A stretch of 64,000 bases of DNA from Curvibacter lanceolatus ATCC 14669 (GCF_000381265.1 NZ_KB906257.1:186001-250000), one strand, 5' to 3'; shown: positions 14,483 to 23,258, numbered from the stretch's first letter. The notes: generated by a model from the sequence alone, not told the origin. A program made the numbers and translations.

Positions 14483-14714
14483 GGAGCTCGCCCCGGCCTG
14501 ACTCGCACGGGGCAGAACGGGGCTGCTTCATGGCGTTGCGCAGGCGTTCGGACGGGTTTCATTTCAACGCTTTGAGGGGGGCTTGGATTGGTCGTCCGTC
14601 AGCATCAAACGCCCGTCGGCTGCGGCACCGCGAGCGCGGGCTTTTCCCGACGCGCTTGGCCGGGCTGGGGCATGGTTGACGTTTTGACCGCCTTGCGGTC
14701 CATCGGAAGACCAG

Positions 14715-15248
14715 ATGCTCAAGTTCCCTGCCTGTTTTGAGGAGTCCGTTCATGGCGGCTTCGTCGTCACGTTTCGCGACATTCCCGAGGCGATCACCCA
14801 AGGCGACACCTTCGCGCAGGCGCATGCCATGGCGATCGATGCCCTGACCACCGCGATGGACTTCTATGTGGAAGACCGGCGCCCGGTGCCCCTGCCCAGT
14901 CCGGCCCGCTCGGGTGAGCACCTGCTTGCATTGCCTCCCACCATCGTGGCCAAGTTGTTGCTGCACAACACCTGCCTTGAATCCCTTACTCGGCCGGCCG
15001 ATCTGGCACGCGCCATGGGCATCAAGCCCCAGGAGGTCCACCGCATTCTGGATCTGCACCACGCCACCCAGATCGACACCCTGGCCGCCGCGTTCCGCGC
15101 CTTGGGGTGTGAGTTGGTGATTCAGGCTCGGCCTTTGCCTTTGCTTTCGCCGCCCTCGTGCCTGGCATCTGGCTCATCAAGCGCTTCGTCAAGCGCTTCG
15201 GCCACTTCGTGTCGGGCTGACCAGTCGCTGGACAAGGTCCGCAGGTAG
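14715..15248 (+). CDS. hicB-like: HicB-like antitoxin, orphan
   Basis: A protein of up to 177 residues whose first 140 or so are a HicB antitoxin. The N-terminal half is the RNase-H-like HicB fold (FEESVHGGFVVTFRDIPEAITQGD; FAQAHAMAIDALTTAMDFYVED) and the C-terminal half a helix-turn-helix (PADLARAMGIKPQEVHRILDLHHAT). No HicA toxin is seen in the 230 bases upstream or downstream. The last ~40 codons are serine-rich and antisense to a plausible small membrane gene, so the tail may be an accidental read-through. It could be a solitary regulator or the survivor of a HicAB pair. Confidence 0.78.
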   Translation: MLKFPACFEESVHGGFVVTFRDIPEAITQGDTFAQAHAMAIDALTTAMDFYVEDRRPVPLPSPARSGEHLLALPPTIVAKLLLHNTCLESLTRPADLARAMGIKPQEVHRILDLHHATQIDTLAAAFRALGCELVIQARPLPLLSPPSCLASGSSSASSSASATSCRADQSLDKVRR

Positions 15249-15334
15249 ATCGGGATCAGCAGAACACAGATGCCCCACAGGGCCAGGACCACCATAAGGA
15301 CGAGCAAAAACAGGGTGATGAGCATGGCGGCCAT
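15122..15334 (-). CDS. Small single-helix membrane protein, 70 aa
   Basis: It begins MAAMLITLFLLVLMVVLALW, a strong membrane helix (about residues 4-30), followed by a charged cytoplasmic tail containing the repeated acidic unit ALDEALDEP. The repeat comes from a 12-base direct repeat (TCAAGCGCTTCG) on the opposite strand. It lies 79 bases downstream of the AI-2E permease on the same strand and overlaps the 3' end of hicB by 127 bases in the opposite direction. No ribosome-binding site is obvious. The hydrophobic profile makes this frame more credible than the opposing hicB tail. Function unknown. Confidence 0.55.
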   Translation of the reverse strand: MAAMLITLFLLVLMVVLALWGICVLLIPIYLRTLSSDWSARHEVAEALDEALDEPDARHEGGESKGKGRA

Positions 15335-15412
15335 TGTTTGCGTCGCGGCGTCGCGGCCGGGCTGTTCAGCGCGGTAGGCAGCTCTGGTGCCGCGTCAAAT
15401 GTATGGGCGGCT

Positions 15413-17386
15413 TCAGCCCTTGGCCGCCGAACCCCGCTTGGCCTGGTCCGCCTCCAGCGCGCAGTTCACGGCATCGCGGAACGACTCCACCACCATCACC
15501 CCCGGGGGAGCCTGGGTGTGTGTGGCCTGGCCGGTCACCCAGGCGGGCAGCTGCACCTGGATCAGGCTGGCCTGGGGCAGGTCTTGCTGCAACTGCAGCA
15601 CCAGGGTCTGGGTGGCGGCCTCGGATTCGCCGCTCTGGATGAAGACCCGGGCCACGCTGTCGGTGCGGGCCTCGGGCGGGGCCGCATCGGTGTCGGTCAC
15701 CGACATGTGGCGCGCGTCCAGGCCGGCGTCGCGCAGGGCGCGGGTCAGCAGCTCGGTCATCATTTCGTCGCCGATGCTGCCCTGGCCGATGCACAGGTTC
15801 AGCGAGCCGGTGGGCACGCTCAGCGGGCCTTGCCAGCGGCCCATCTCGGCCTCGCGCTGGCGGCGCAGCGCCACGCCAGGGCTGCTCTGGTCGAGCACCG
15901 TGTGGGCCTCGCCGCGTTGGCGCCGACGCCGGGGGGTGCCATCCAGTGCGCTGATCACATCCACCACCACCTGTCGCATGCGCTGGGCCTGTTCGGGGGT
16001 GATCAGGTCCAGTTCGTGGTCGCGGGCTGCCAGTTGCAGGGCCGGCAGCACGATGTTGTCGCAGTAGCTGGCAAAGCTTTTTTTCTTCAGGTAGGCGCGG
16101 GCCTGGGCGATCAGGTCGTGCGCGTCGCCCGACAGGGTGCGCTGATAGAAGCGCTGCGGCCGCGTCAGCGAGGGCCCGTCGCCCAGCAGGATGTCGAGAA
16201 ACTTCAGCGAGGGCACATAGCGCCCGGCCACCAGCAGGCACAGGGTCAGCGGGGTGGCCAGCAGCAGGCCCACCGGGCCCCACAACGCACTCCAGAAGAT
16301 GGCCGCAATCACCACCGACAGCGGCGACAGGCCCGTGCTGTGCCCATACAGCAGGGGCTCGACCACCTGGGCGGCCAGCACCTCGACCACCAGGAAGGCG
16401 GTCAGCGTCAGCAGCATCAGCGTCCAGCCGGGCTCCACCGCGGCGCCCAGCAGCACGGCGGGCACGGCCGCAATCAGCACGCCGATGTAGGGCACAAAGC
16501 GCATCAAGGCCGTCAGCACGCCCCACAGCATGGCGTGCGGCAGATCGATGGCCCACAGGGCCAGCCACACCACCGCCCCCACGCCGAAGTTGACCGCAAA
16601 CTGCGACACGAAGTAGCGCGACAGGCGCGCGCCCACGTCGTTGAGCACCTCGGTGCTGGCGCGCAGGTCGTGCCCGCCGATCAGGCGCAGCAGGCGGTCG
16701 CGCAGCGACTCATGCTCCAGCAGGGTGAACAGCATCACGATCAGCACGATGCCGGCGGTGGCCAGCGGCTCCCACAGCGAGCCGGCCAGGTGGGACAACA
16801 CGCTCAGCGAGGTGGGGGGCGGCGGGTAGACCTCGACTTGCACGCGCTCGCCGTTGGCATTGGCCTTGAGCCGGCTGGCGGCATTGCGGCTGGGCGTTGG
16901 GCGCTCGGGCTCGCTCAGGTGCTTGAACAGGCGCCCGGCCGTGCCCTGCAGCGAATCCATGCGGTCCACGGTCAGCTCTTTCACGGTGGCCACCTTGGCG
17001 CGTATCGACGATTCGTACTGCGGCAGGCTGGCGGTCATGTCCACCAGCTGCAGGCCCAGCATCACGGCCAGGGCGGCCATGCCGGCGCACAGGCCGCCCA
17101 CGGCGGTCAGCACCGCGGGGGTGGCGGGCAGGCCGATGCGGCGCAGCCGCCTGACCAGGGGCGCGATCAGCAGGCTCAGCATGGCCGCCAGGGCCACCGG
17201 CACCAGCACCTCGCGCGCCAGGTACAGCAGGCCCAGCACAATGGCGCAGGACACCAGCGGGCTGGTGCTCAGGCCGCTGCGCCAGTGCTCGGCCTGTGGA
17301 CGGGGAGTGGGGTCGACGGGAGAGGTCACTCTGGTGCGATCGGCTGGTTTGGGTTGATGGACGGCATCGAATTGATGCTGGATCAT
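15413..17386 (-). CDS. AI-2E family permease with long C-terminal extension
   Basis: A 657-residue protein. The first ~390 residues form an AI-2E/UPF0118 permease: paired N-terminal helices (VSCAIVLGLLYLAREVLVPVA), a long periplasmic section, then VNFGVGAVVWLALWAIDLPH and further helices ending near LTLCLLVAGRYVPSL. This family includes TqsA (autoinducer-2 export) and antiporter-like proteins. The remaining ~265 residues are soluble and look like a separate domain, with LCIGQGSIGDEMMTELLTRA resembling a nucleotide- or cofactor-binding turn. The usual family length is about 350. I chose ATG 17386; the frame is open further upstream but that part is low-complexity. The role is uncertain. Confidence 0.85.
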   Translation of the reverse strand: MIQHQFDAVHQPKPADRTRVTSPVDPTPRPQAEHWRSGLSTSPLVSCAIVLGLLYLAREVLVPVALAAMLSLLIAPLVRRLRRIGLPATPAVLTAVGGLCAGMAALAVMLGLQLVDMTASLPQYESSIRAKVATVKELTVDRMDSLQGTAGRLFKHLSEPERPTPSRNAASRLKANANGERVQVEVYPPPPTSLSVLSHLAGSLWEPLATAGIVLIVMLFTLLEHESLRDRLLRLIGGHDLRASTEVLNDVGARLSRYFVSQFAVNFGVGAVVWLALWAIDLPHAMLWGVLTALMRFVPYIGVLIAAVPAVLLGAAVEPGWTLMLLTLTAFLVVEVLAAQVVEPLLYGHSTGLSPLSVVIAAIFWSALWGPVGLLLATPLTLCLLVAGRYVPSLKFLDILLGDGPSLTRPQRFYQRTLSGDAHDLIAQARAYLKKKSFASYCDNIVLPALQLAARDHELDLITPEQAQRMRQVVVDVISALDGTPRRRRQRGEAHTVLDQSSPGVALRRQREAEMGRWQGPLSVPTGSLNLCIGQGSIGDEMMTELLTRALRDAGLDARHMSVTDTDAAPPEARTDSVARVFIQSGESEAATQTLVLQLQQDLPQASLIQVQLPAWVTGQATHTQAPPGVMVVESFRDAVNCALEADQAKRGSAAKG

Positions 17387-17598
17387 AACGAGCACCTGCT
17401 CTGTGCAGCCCGGCGGCAAAGCCCTCCCGCAGCCATGCCCATCGTGAATACCAGCTAGTGCAAGGGTGTACTGGGCCGCGCCCGTGCCGGCGGCGGACAA
17501 TCGCGGGCGATCCAGGGGCTGGCGGGCGCACAGTCTGTCCGGCCGGTCTGCATTCCGAACCCCCTCACCAACCTCACGAACCTCAAGAGCGCTGACGC

Positions 17599-18294
17599 AT
17601 GAGCACACCCATCACCGGCATTTCTTCCATGGCCACCCGCCTGCTTCTGGCCGACCTGGCCTCGGCCTACCAGCAACAGTTCCAGGTGCCGGTGCAGTTC
17701 GAATCCCTGGGCGGTGTCGAGGCCGCCAAAAAGGTGCAGCAGGGCGAGGCGGTCGATCTGGTGGTGCTGGCCAGCGACGCCATCGACAAGCTCATGGCCG
17801 GGGGCTTTCTGCTGCCTGCCAGCCGGCGTGACCTGGTGCAGTCGTCGGTGGCCATCGCCGTGCGCGCCGGCGCGGCCCTGCCCGACGTGAGCAGCGAAGC
17901 GGCCCTGCGCGCCAGCGTGCTGGCCGCGCGCAGCATCGGCTACTCCACCGGCCCCAGTGGCACGGCCTTGATCCAGCTGTTCGAGCGCTGGGGCCTGGGC
18001 GAGACCCTGAAAGACCGCCTGGTGCAGGCCCGCCCCGGCGTGCCGGTGGGCAGCCTGGTGGTGCAGGGCGAGGTGGAACTGGGCTTTCAGCAGCTCAGCG
18101 AGCTCAAGGACCTGCCCGGCATCACCTTGCTGGGCGGCATGCCCCCGGGGCTGGAGATCGTCACCACCTTCACCGGGGCGGTGCGGGTGGGCGCCGCCCA
18201 GGCCGATGCGGCCCAGGCCGTGCTCGATTTCATGAGCGCGCCGGCGCAGACCGCGCTCAAAGAGCGCCACGGCATGGAAGCCGCGGAGGCCTGA
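17599..18294 (+). CDS. ModA-like substrate-binding protein without signal peptide
   Basis: A 231-residue type II periplasmic-binding fold (SBP_bac_11/ModA-like). It shows the start ITGISSMATRLLLADLASAY, FESLGGVEAAKKVQQGEAVDLVVLA, then IGYSTGPSGTALIQLFERWG and FTGAVRVGAAQADAAQAVLDFM, the ModA-type C-terminal segment. Unlike ModA it has no hydrophobic leader: the mature fold starts within the first residues. It is therefore probably cytoplasmic, or a leader was lost. No ModB/ModC transport genes are adjacent. It is convergent with the carbonic anhydrase gene. Confidence 0.82.
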   Translation: MSTPITGISSMATRLLLADLASAYQQQFQVPVQFESLGGVEAAKKVQQGEAVDLVVLASDAIDKLMAGGFLLPASRRDLVQSSVAIAVRAGAALPDVSSEAALRASVLAARSIGYSTGPSGTALIQLFERWGLGETLKDRLVQARPGVPVGSLVVQGEVELGFQQLSELKDLPGITLLGGMPPGLEIVTTFTGAVRVGAAQADAAQAVLDFMSAPAQTALKERHGMEAAEA

Positions 18295-18319
18295 TCACGG
18301 CAAAGCGGGTTGGCCCGGC

Positions 18320-19012
18320 TCAGTCCAGCACCTGTCCGTCGTGCTCCACGTACGGGTGGTAAGGTCCGGTGCCGCTGTGTGAGGCCTCGGCGGCGGGGAT
18401 GAAGGCGCCGCGCTTCACGTCGAACACGTTCACCTGGCCTTGTTCGATCACATAGTGCCAGCCGTTCAGGGTCAGGCGCCCGGCCTCGACCTCGCGGCGC
18501 ACCATGGGGTAGTCCATCAGGCGCTCCAGCTGCAGCACCACCGAGCGCTCTTCGGTGCGGCGCAGCGCCTCGGCGCAGGCCTGCACCGGTAGCTGCGCCT
18601 CTTGCAGCAGCTCGAGCCAACTGCTCAGGGCGCGTGCTTCTTCAGGCACGCCCTCGTAGGCCGCCCGCACTGCCCCGCAGTGGCTGTGGCCGCACACGAT
18701 GATGCGCTCCACCTGCAGCGTCAGTACCGCGTATTCCACCGCCGCCATGGTGCCGTGCAGGCCCCTGGAGCCGTCGTAGGGCGGCACCAGGGCCCCCACA
18801 TTGCGCACCAGAAACAGCTCACCCGGGCCGGCCCCGGTCAGCAGGTGGGGCACCAGGCGAGAGTCGGAGCAGCCGATGAACAGGGTCTTGGGGTGCTGCC
18901 CCTGGGCCACCAGGTCCTGAAAGCGTTGCTGGTGCAGGGGAAAGTAGTCCGACTGAAAGCGCCTGAGGCGCTGCAGCAACTCGTCGGGCGGCGAGGCGTC
19001 GGTCGGGGGCAT
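18320..19012 (-). CDS. Beta-class carbonic anhydrase
   Basis: A 230-residue zinc enzyme interconverting CO2 and bicarbonate. The zinc ligands and catalytic dyad are visible: Cys48-x-Asp50-x-Arg52 (GCSDSR) and His109-x-x-Cys112 (GHSHCG). Other family segments are FLVRNVGALVPPYD and AAVEYAVLTLQVERI. The C-terminal region LNGWHYVIEQGQVNVFD is typical of CynT/Can-type enzymes. It starts at ATG 19012 and is convergent with the ModA-like gene. Supply of bicarbonate for carboxylases is the usual role. Confidence 0.95.
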   Translation of the reverse strand: MPPTDASPPDELLQRLRRFQSDYFPLHQQRFQDLVAQGQHPKTLFIGCSDSRLVPHLLTGAGPGELFLVRNVGALVPPYDGSRGLHGTMAAVEYAVLTLQVERIIVCGHSHCGAVRAAYEGVPEEARALSSWLELLQEAQLPVQACAEALRRTEERSVVLQLERLMDYPMVRREVEAGRLTLNGWHYVIEQGQVNVFDVKRGAFIPAAEASHSGTGPYHPYVEHDGQVLD

Positions 19013-19183
19013 GGCGGTGTCCTGGGGGCCTTGGGTGGGTGATGAAAGGCATTGACATGCAACGCCTGGTTTTCAAATTCCACCGATTTTGGCGCCCATC
19101 CGCCAGCTTCCCCGGGGGCCCGGGTGGCCGTTTCTTGCCCTGGATCAAGGGCCTGCCGCGTCAGCGGCGGGCCGGGCCCGGCC

Positions 19184-20158
19184 TCATTCGGGCTTGATGC
19201 CGGCCTCGCGGACCACCTTGGCCCATTTGGCGATCTCGGAGCGCTGGTGGGCTGCCAGCTGGGCCGGCCCGGCCACGATGGGCTCCATGCCCAGGGCGCG
19301 CATGCGGGCCTGCACCTCAGGCAGGTTGAACACGCGCATCGCCTCGGTGGCCAGCAGGGCCTGGATGTCGGCCGGCAGACCGCCCGGCGCAAAAATGGCC
19401 AGCCAGGAGTCGGCCTCGAAGCCCTTCAGCCCCTGTTCGGCCAGGGTCGGGATGTCGGGTGCCGAGGCGCTGCGGCGCAGGCTGGTGATGCCCAGGGCGC
19501 GCAGCTTGCCTTCGCGGATCGAGGGCAGGGCCGAGGGCAGGTTGTCGAACATCAGCCCGATGTGGCCCGCCAGCAGGTCGGGCACGGCCATGGCGCGGCC
19601 CCGGTAGGGCACGTGGTTGAGCTTCACGCCCGCCATGGCGTTGAACATCTCGCCCGCCACATGGGGCGAGGTGCCGATGCCCGGCGTGCCGTAGCTCAGC
19701 TGGCCCGGCTGGGCCTTGGCCAGCGCCACCAGTTCGCCCACGTTGCGGGCCGGTACCGAGGGGTGCACCACCAGCACATTGGGAGTGGAGGCGACCAGCA
19801 CGATGGGCGTGAAGTCCTTCACCATGTCAAACGGCAGGTGAGGGAAGACCGAGCCGTTGATCGAGTGCGTCGCAATGCCGCCCATCATCACGGTGTAGCC
19901 GTCGGGTTTGGCCCGGGCCACGGTTTCGCCGCCCAGATTGCCCCCGGCGCCGGGCTTGTTGTCCACCACCAGGGGCTGCCCCAGCGAAAAATGCTCGGCC
20001 AGCAGGCGCGCCAGGGTGTCGGGCACGCCGCCGGGCGGAAAGCCCACCACGATGTGCACCGGTCGCTCGGGGTAGCGCGCGGTCTGGGCCTGGGCCGGGT
20101 TGAAGGAACTCCCTAGAGCTGCTGCCATGAGGGCCAGCCCGATTTTCTTGAACTTCAT
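19184..20158 (-). CDS. Bug/TctC-family periplasmic substrate-binding protein
   Basis: A 324-residue Bug receptor with a cleavable leader (MKFKKIGLALMAAALGSSF ending before QTARYPERP). Family motifs include VHIVVGFPPGGVPDTLARL, LVVDNKPGAGGNLGGE, and GTPGIGTSPHVAGEMF. It differs in sequence from the Bug proteins at 13430 and 32216 and stands alone, with no permease genes. The ligand is unknown, most likely a carboxylic acid. It lies downstream of, and on the same strand as, the MocR gene at 20285 but is separated by 126 bases. Confidence 0.9.
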   Translation of the reverse strand: MKFKKIGLALMAAALGSSFNPAQAQTARYPERPVHIVVGFPPGGVPDTLARLLAEHFSLGQPLVVDNKPGAGGNLGGETVARAKPDGYTVMMGGIATHSINGSVFPHLPFDMVKDFTPIVLVASTPNVLVVHPSVPARNVGELVALAKAQPGQLSYGTPGIGTSPHVAGEMFNAMAGVKLNHVPYRGRAMAVPDLLAGHIGLMFDNLPSALPSIREGKLRALGITSLRRSASAPDIPTLAEQGLKGFEADSWLAIFAPGGLPADIQALLATEAMRVFNLPEVQARMRALGMEPIVAGPAQLAAHQRSEIAKWAKVVREAGIKPE

Positions 20159-20284
20159 GTGTCGATATCCGGAATGAAAAAGCTCGCGGCCCAGAGCGTG
20201 TTGTCACGCCCTGGCCGGGGCCGGTCGATTATCCAGGGTGGCGTAGCGTGATCACGTGCGGGGTGGCTTTTCTGCAGCGTGATC

Positions 20285-21793
20285 TCACAGGGCCTGCATC
20301 AGCCTGGACAAGCGCTGGATCAGCGGCGCAAACAGCTCGGACGAAGTGTTGCCATAGCCCAGCACCAGACCGTTGTCGGCCGGCCCCGGCGGCAGAGCAA
20401 AACCCGACAACGCCGACGGGGCCATGCCTTGCTGGCGTGCTTGCTCGGCCACGGCCTGGTCGGGCCACCGGGGCCCGAAGCGCACGCACAGGTGCAGCCC
20501 GCATTGGCCGCCCTCGATCTGGTGCGGCACGGCCAGGTGCTGCTGCAAGGCGCTGCGCAATGCACTCTGGCGGCTGCGGTACAGGCGGCGCATGCGTCCC
20601 AGGTGGCGCGCGAATTCGCCGCTTTCCATGAACTGCGCCAGCGCCAGCTGGCTGTGGCGCTGGCCGCCGCGCAGCAGCTCGCCCAGCGGCCCCTGCAGCC
20701 CCGGCAGCAAGGCCTCGGGCAGCACCAGAAAGCCCAGGCGCAACGAGGGGAACAGGGTCTTGCTGAAGGTGCCCACATACAGCACCGGGGCCTGGGGCAC
20801 CAGGCCCTGCAGGGCGCCGATCGATTCGCCGGCATGGCGGAACTCGCTGTCGTAGTCGTCTTCGATCAGCCAGCAGCCGTGGCGGCGCGCCTGTTCCATC
20901 AGCTGCAGGCGGCGTGCTGCGCTCAGCACCGCGCCGGTGGGGTATTGGTGCGAGGGCGTGACGTAGATCAGCCGGGGTGGGTGCAGGGCCCAGTCCTGCT
21001 CGGTGGCGCACAGGCCCTCGCGGTCCACCGGCAGCGGGTGCAGCGTCAGGTCGGCGGCGCGCAGGGCGGCCTTGGCGCCGCGGTAGCCCGGGTTTTCCAC
21101 CCAGGCCCGGTCGCCGGGGTTGCTGAGCAGGCGCGCGCACAGCGACAGGGCCTCCTGGGCGCCTTCGGTGATCACCACCTGCTCGGGGCTGCAGCGCACG
21201 CCCCGGGCCACGCTCAGGTGGCGTGCCACCGCCGCGCGCAGGGCCGGCTCGCCCAGCGGCTCGCCATAGGCCAGCGCGGCCGGCCCGGCCTGGGTGATGG
21301 CCCGATCCAGCGCGCGGCGCCAGGCCGCCAGCGGAAAGTGCGACAAGGCCGGCACCCCGGGCCGCAGCGGCAGCCCGAACAGGGTGCCGGCGCCGGTGGG
21401 CTGGATGTGGGCCAGGCGCTGTGCGAGACCTTGCGCGAGGGCCGGCTGATCCGGGGCGAGGCCCTCTTCGCCACCCCGCCTGCCGCGTGCCGTGGCGGCC
21501 GCCGGCCGGGCCAGGGCCGCCACCCGTGTGCCCTGCCGGTCGGGCTGCAGATAGCCTTCGGCGCTGAGCTGCTCGTAGGCCGCGATCACGGTGTTGCGCG
21601 ACACCCCCAGGCCCTCGGCCAGGGCGCGCGAGCCGGGCAGGCGGCTGCCCGGTGCCAGGCGCCCCGCCAGGATGGCCTGCTGCAGGCGGCGGTGCAGCTG
21701 GCGCTGCAGCGGCTCGGCCCCGGCCTGGCGCTGCAGCGTGGCCTCCAGCAGCACTTGAGGGATCAGCAGGACAGGAGGTGGGGCGGTTGGCAT
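20285..21793 (-). CDS. MocR-family regulator (GntR HTH plus aminotransferase domain)
   Basis: A 502-residue MocR protein. The N-terminal GntR winged helix has PLQRQLHRRLQQAILAGRL, GSRLPGSRALAEGLGVSRNTV and AAYEQLSAEGYL. The aminotransferase-fold domain has EGAQEALSLCARLL, DDYDSEFRH, and the PLP lysine in VGTFSKTLFPSLRLGF (Lys345). I start at ATG 21793; a TTG nine codons upstream is less likely. It is divergent from a GNAT acetyltransferase at 21938, and a 7-bp inverted repeat sits in the 144-base gap, a normal MocR/target arrangement. The inducer is unknown. Confidence 0.9.
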   Translation of the reverse strand: MPTAPPPVLLIPQVLLEATLQRQAGAEPLQRQLHRRLQQAILAGRLAPGSRLPGSRALAEGLGVSRNTVIAAYEQLSAEGYLQPDRQGTRVAALARPAAATARGRRGGEEGLAPDQPALAQGLAQRLAHIQPTGAGTLFGLPLRPGVPALSHFPLAAWRRALDRAITQAGPAALAYGEPLGEPALRAAVARHLSVARGVRCSPEQVVITEGAQEALSLCARLLSNPGDRAWVENPGYRGAKAALRAADLTLHPLPVDREGLCATEQDWALHPPRLIYVTPSHQYPTGAVLSAARRLQLMEQARRHGCWLIEDDYDSEFRHAGESIGALQGLVPQAPVLYVGTFSKTLFPSLRLGFLVLPEALLPGLQGPLGELLRGGQRHSQLALAQFMESGEFARHLGRMRRLYRSRQSALRSALQQHLAVPHQIEGGQCGLHLCVRFGPRWPDQAVAEQARQQGMAPSALSGFALPPGPADNGLVLGYGNTSSELFAPLIQRLSRLMQAL

Positions 21794-21824
21794 AGGTGGC
21801 GTGGCTCTGTCAAAACTCAAGATC

Positions 21825-21846
21825 GTGGCACTTTTTGAGGTGCCAC
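21825..21846. promoter_or_regulatory. Inverted repeat between the MocR and GNAT genes
   Basis: GTGGCAC (21825-21831) and GTGCCAC (21840-21846) form a perfect 7-bp inverted repeat with an 8-base spacer, between divergent genes starting at 21793 and 21938. It is the best operator candidate for the MocR protein. Confidence 0.5.
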
Positions 21847-21937
21847 CTTCGGGCTACTGTAGCGTACCCGGCAGCGCTCTTCTGGCCCTGCTCGGGTTGT
21901 TCAACCCGGCAACCCGCCTATCAAAAGGAACCCCTTC

Positions 21938-22534
21938 ATGGCCCTCTGGCCCACTCCGATCACGCTTCAAGGCGCCGCCTGCTCGCTGGAGCCCCTGCAC
22001 CCCGACCACCACGACGAACTGGTGGCCGCCACCCTGGACGGCGAGCTCTGGAAGCTCTGGTACACCGCTGTGCCCAGCCCCGAGGGCATGGCCGCCGAGA
22101 TCCAGCGCCGGCTCGACCTGCAGGCCAAGGGCACCATGCTGCCCTTCACCACCCGCGACGCCAGCGGCCGGGTGGCGGGCATGACCAGCTACATGAACAT
22201 CGATGCCGGCAACCGCCGCGTCGAGATCGGCTCGACCTGGACCCGGGCCGCTGCGCAGCGCGGCCCGTTCAACACCGAGTGCAAGCTGCTCTTGCTGGGC
22301 CACGCCTTCGAGGCGCTGGACTGCATCGCGGTCGAGTTCCGCACCCATTTCTTCAACCAGCAAAGCCGGCGCGCCATCGAGCGCCTGGGCGCCAAGCTCG
22401 ATGGGGTGTTGCGCAGCCACCAGCGCGCCGCCAACGGCACCCTGCGCGACACCTGCGTCTACAGCATCACCCAGGCCGAATGGCCCACCGTCAAGACCCA
22501 TCTGCGCTGGCAGCTCGACAAACCCCGGGCGTGA
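21938..22534 (+). CDS. GNAT N-acetyltransferase (RimJ/RimL type)
   Basis: A 198-residue acetyltransferase that moves acetyl from acetyl-CoA to an amine or protein N-terminus. The Acetyltransf_3 layout is visible: an N-terminal substrate part (LEPLHPDHHDELVAATLDG), the central strand RRVEIGSTW, the CoA-binding-side helix TECKLLLLGHAFEALDCI, and VEFRTHFFNQQSRRAIERLG, a hallmark of RimJ/RimL-like members. The start at ATG 21938 has AAAGGAA upstream. Divergence from MocR suggests it is the regulated gene. Confidence 0.9.
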   Translation: MALWPTPITLQGAACSLEPLHPDHHDELVAATLDGELWKLWYTAVPSPEGMAAEIQRRLDLQAKGTMLPFTTRDASGRVAGMTSYMNIDAGNRRVEIGSTWTRAAAQRGPFNTECKLLLLGHAFEALDCIAVEFRTHFFNQQSRRAIERLGAKLDGVLRSHQRAANGTLRDTCVYSITQAEWPTVKTHLRWQLDKPRA

Positions 22535-22589
22535 AACAGCTGCCCTCCGGCGGGCCCACCCGGCCCACCTGGCTCGCTCGGGGGGGCGG

Positions 22590-23258
22590 TCAGCCCCCGG
22601 CGTAGCGCCCGGGGCGGTGGCTGATCCACAAAAACACGCCCATCACCACCGCGGCCAGCACCGAGTAGGCCACGCGCTCCAGCGGCACCACCCACAGCGC
22701 CGCCAGCAGCACGCTGCAGTCGATCGCCAGCTGCACCTTGCCGGCACTCAGGCCGTAGCGTTGCTGGGCATGCAAGGCCACGATGGTGGCCCCACCCAGG
22801 CTGGATTTGTGGCGCGCCAGAAACAGGCAGCCGGTGCCCAGCAGCAGCCCGCCCAGCACCGCGGCGAACAGCGGGTGCAGGTAGTCGACCCGCATCACAT
22901 GGGGGAACAGCTCGGTCAGCAGCGACAGCAGGGCCACCGAGCCAAAGGTCTTGAGCGTGAACTCCCGGCCCATGCGGGTCCAGGCAAACCAGTAAAAGGG
23001 CAGGTTCACCACGAAGAACAGCTTGCCGAAGGACAGGCCGGTGGCGTAGTGCAGCAAGAAGCTGATGCCCGCCGTGCCGCCGATCAGCAGGCCCGCCTGG
23101 TTGAACAGCATCAGCGCCATGGCCACGAACAGCGTGCCGGCAAACAGGGCCTGCGCGTCTTCGAAGGCACCGTGGCGCAGCGGCGCGGACGAGAGGGTGG
23201 GCGAGCCGGTGGGCAGGGCGCCAGGCGCCAGGTGAGAGGTCGACGATGAGGGTGTCAT
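22590..23258 (-). CDS. YitT-family integral membrane protein
   Basis: A 222-residue protein with a polar N-terminal tail (1-33) and about five membrane helices, the YitT_membrane (former DUF161) layout. Typical segments are ALMLFNQAGLLIGGTAGISFLL, KLFFVVNLPFYWFAW, and GGLLLGTGCLFLARHKSSLGGATIV. The C-terminal DUF2179 domain found in longer YitT proteins is absent, which is usual for this short form. The transported substrate is unknown. It is convergent with the GNAT gene. Confidence 0.88.
   Translation of the reverse strand: MTPSSSTSHLAPGALPTGSPTLSSAPLRHGAFEDAQALFAGTLFVAMALMLFNQAGLLIGGTAGISFLLHYATGLSFGKLFFVVNLPFYWFAWTRMGREFTLKTFGSVALLSLLTELFPHVMRVDYLHPLFAAVLGGLLLGTGCLFLARHKSSLGGATIVALHAQQRYGLSAGKVQLAIDCSVLLAALWVVPLERVAYSVLAAVVMGVFLWISHRPGRYAGG

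Noticed and set aside
14483-14714. HicA toxin gene upstream of hicB
   Set aside because: No frame in this stretch shows the short basic HicA fold or its catalytic His context; only a GCCCCG/CGGGGC hairpin at 14490-14513 was seen.
15338-17458. Long plus-strand open frame opposite the AI-2E permease
   Set aside because: His/Gln/Gly-rich antisense translation without membrane or domain pattern; the minus strand has a proper permease.
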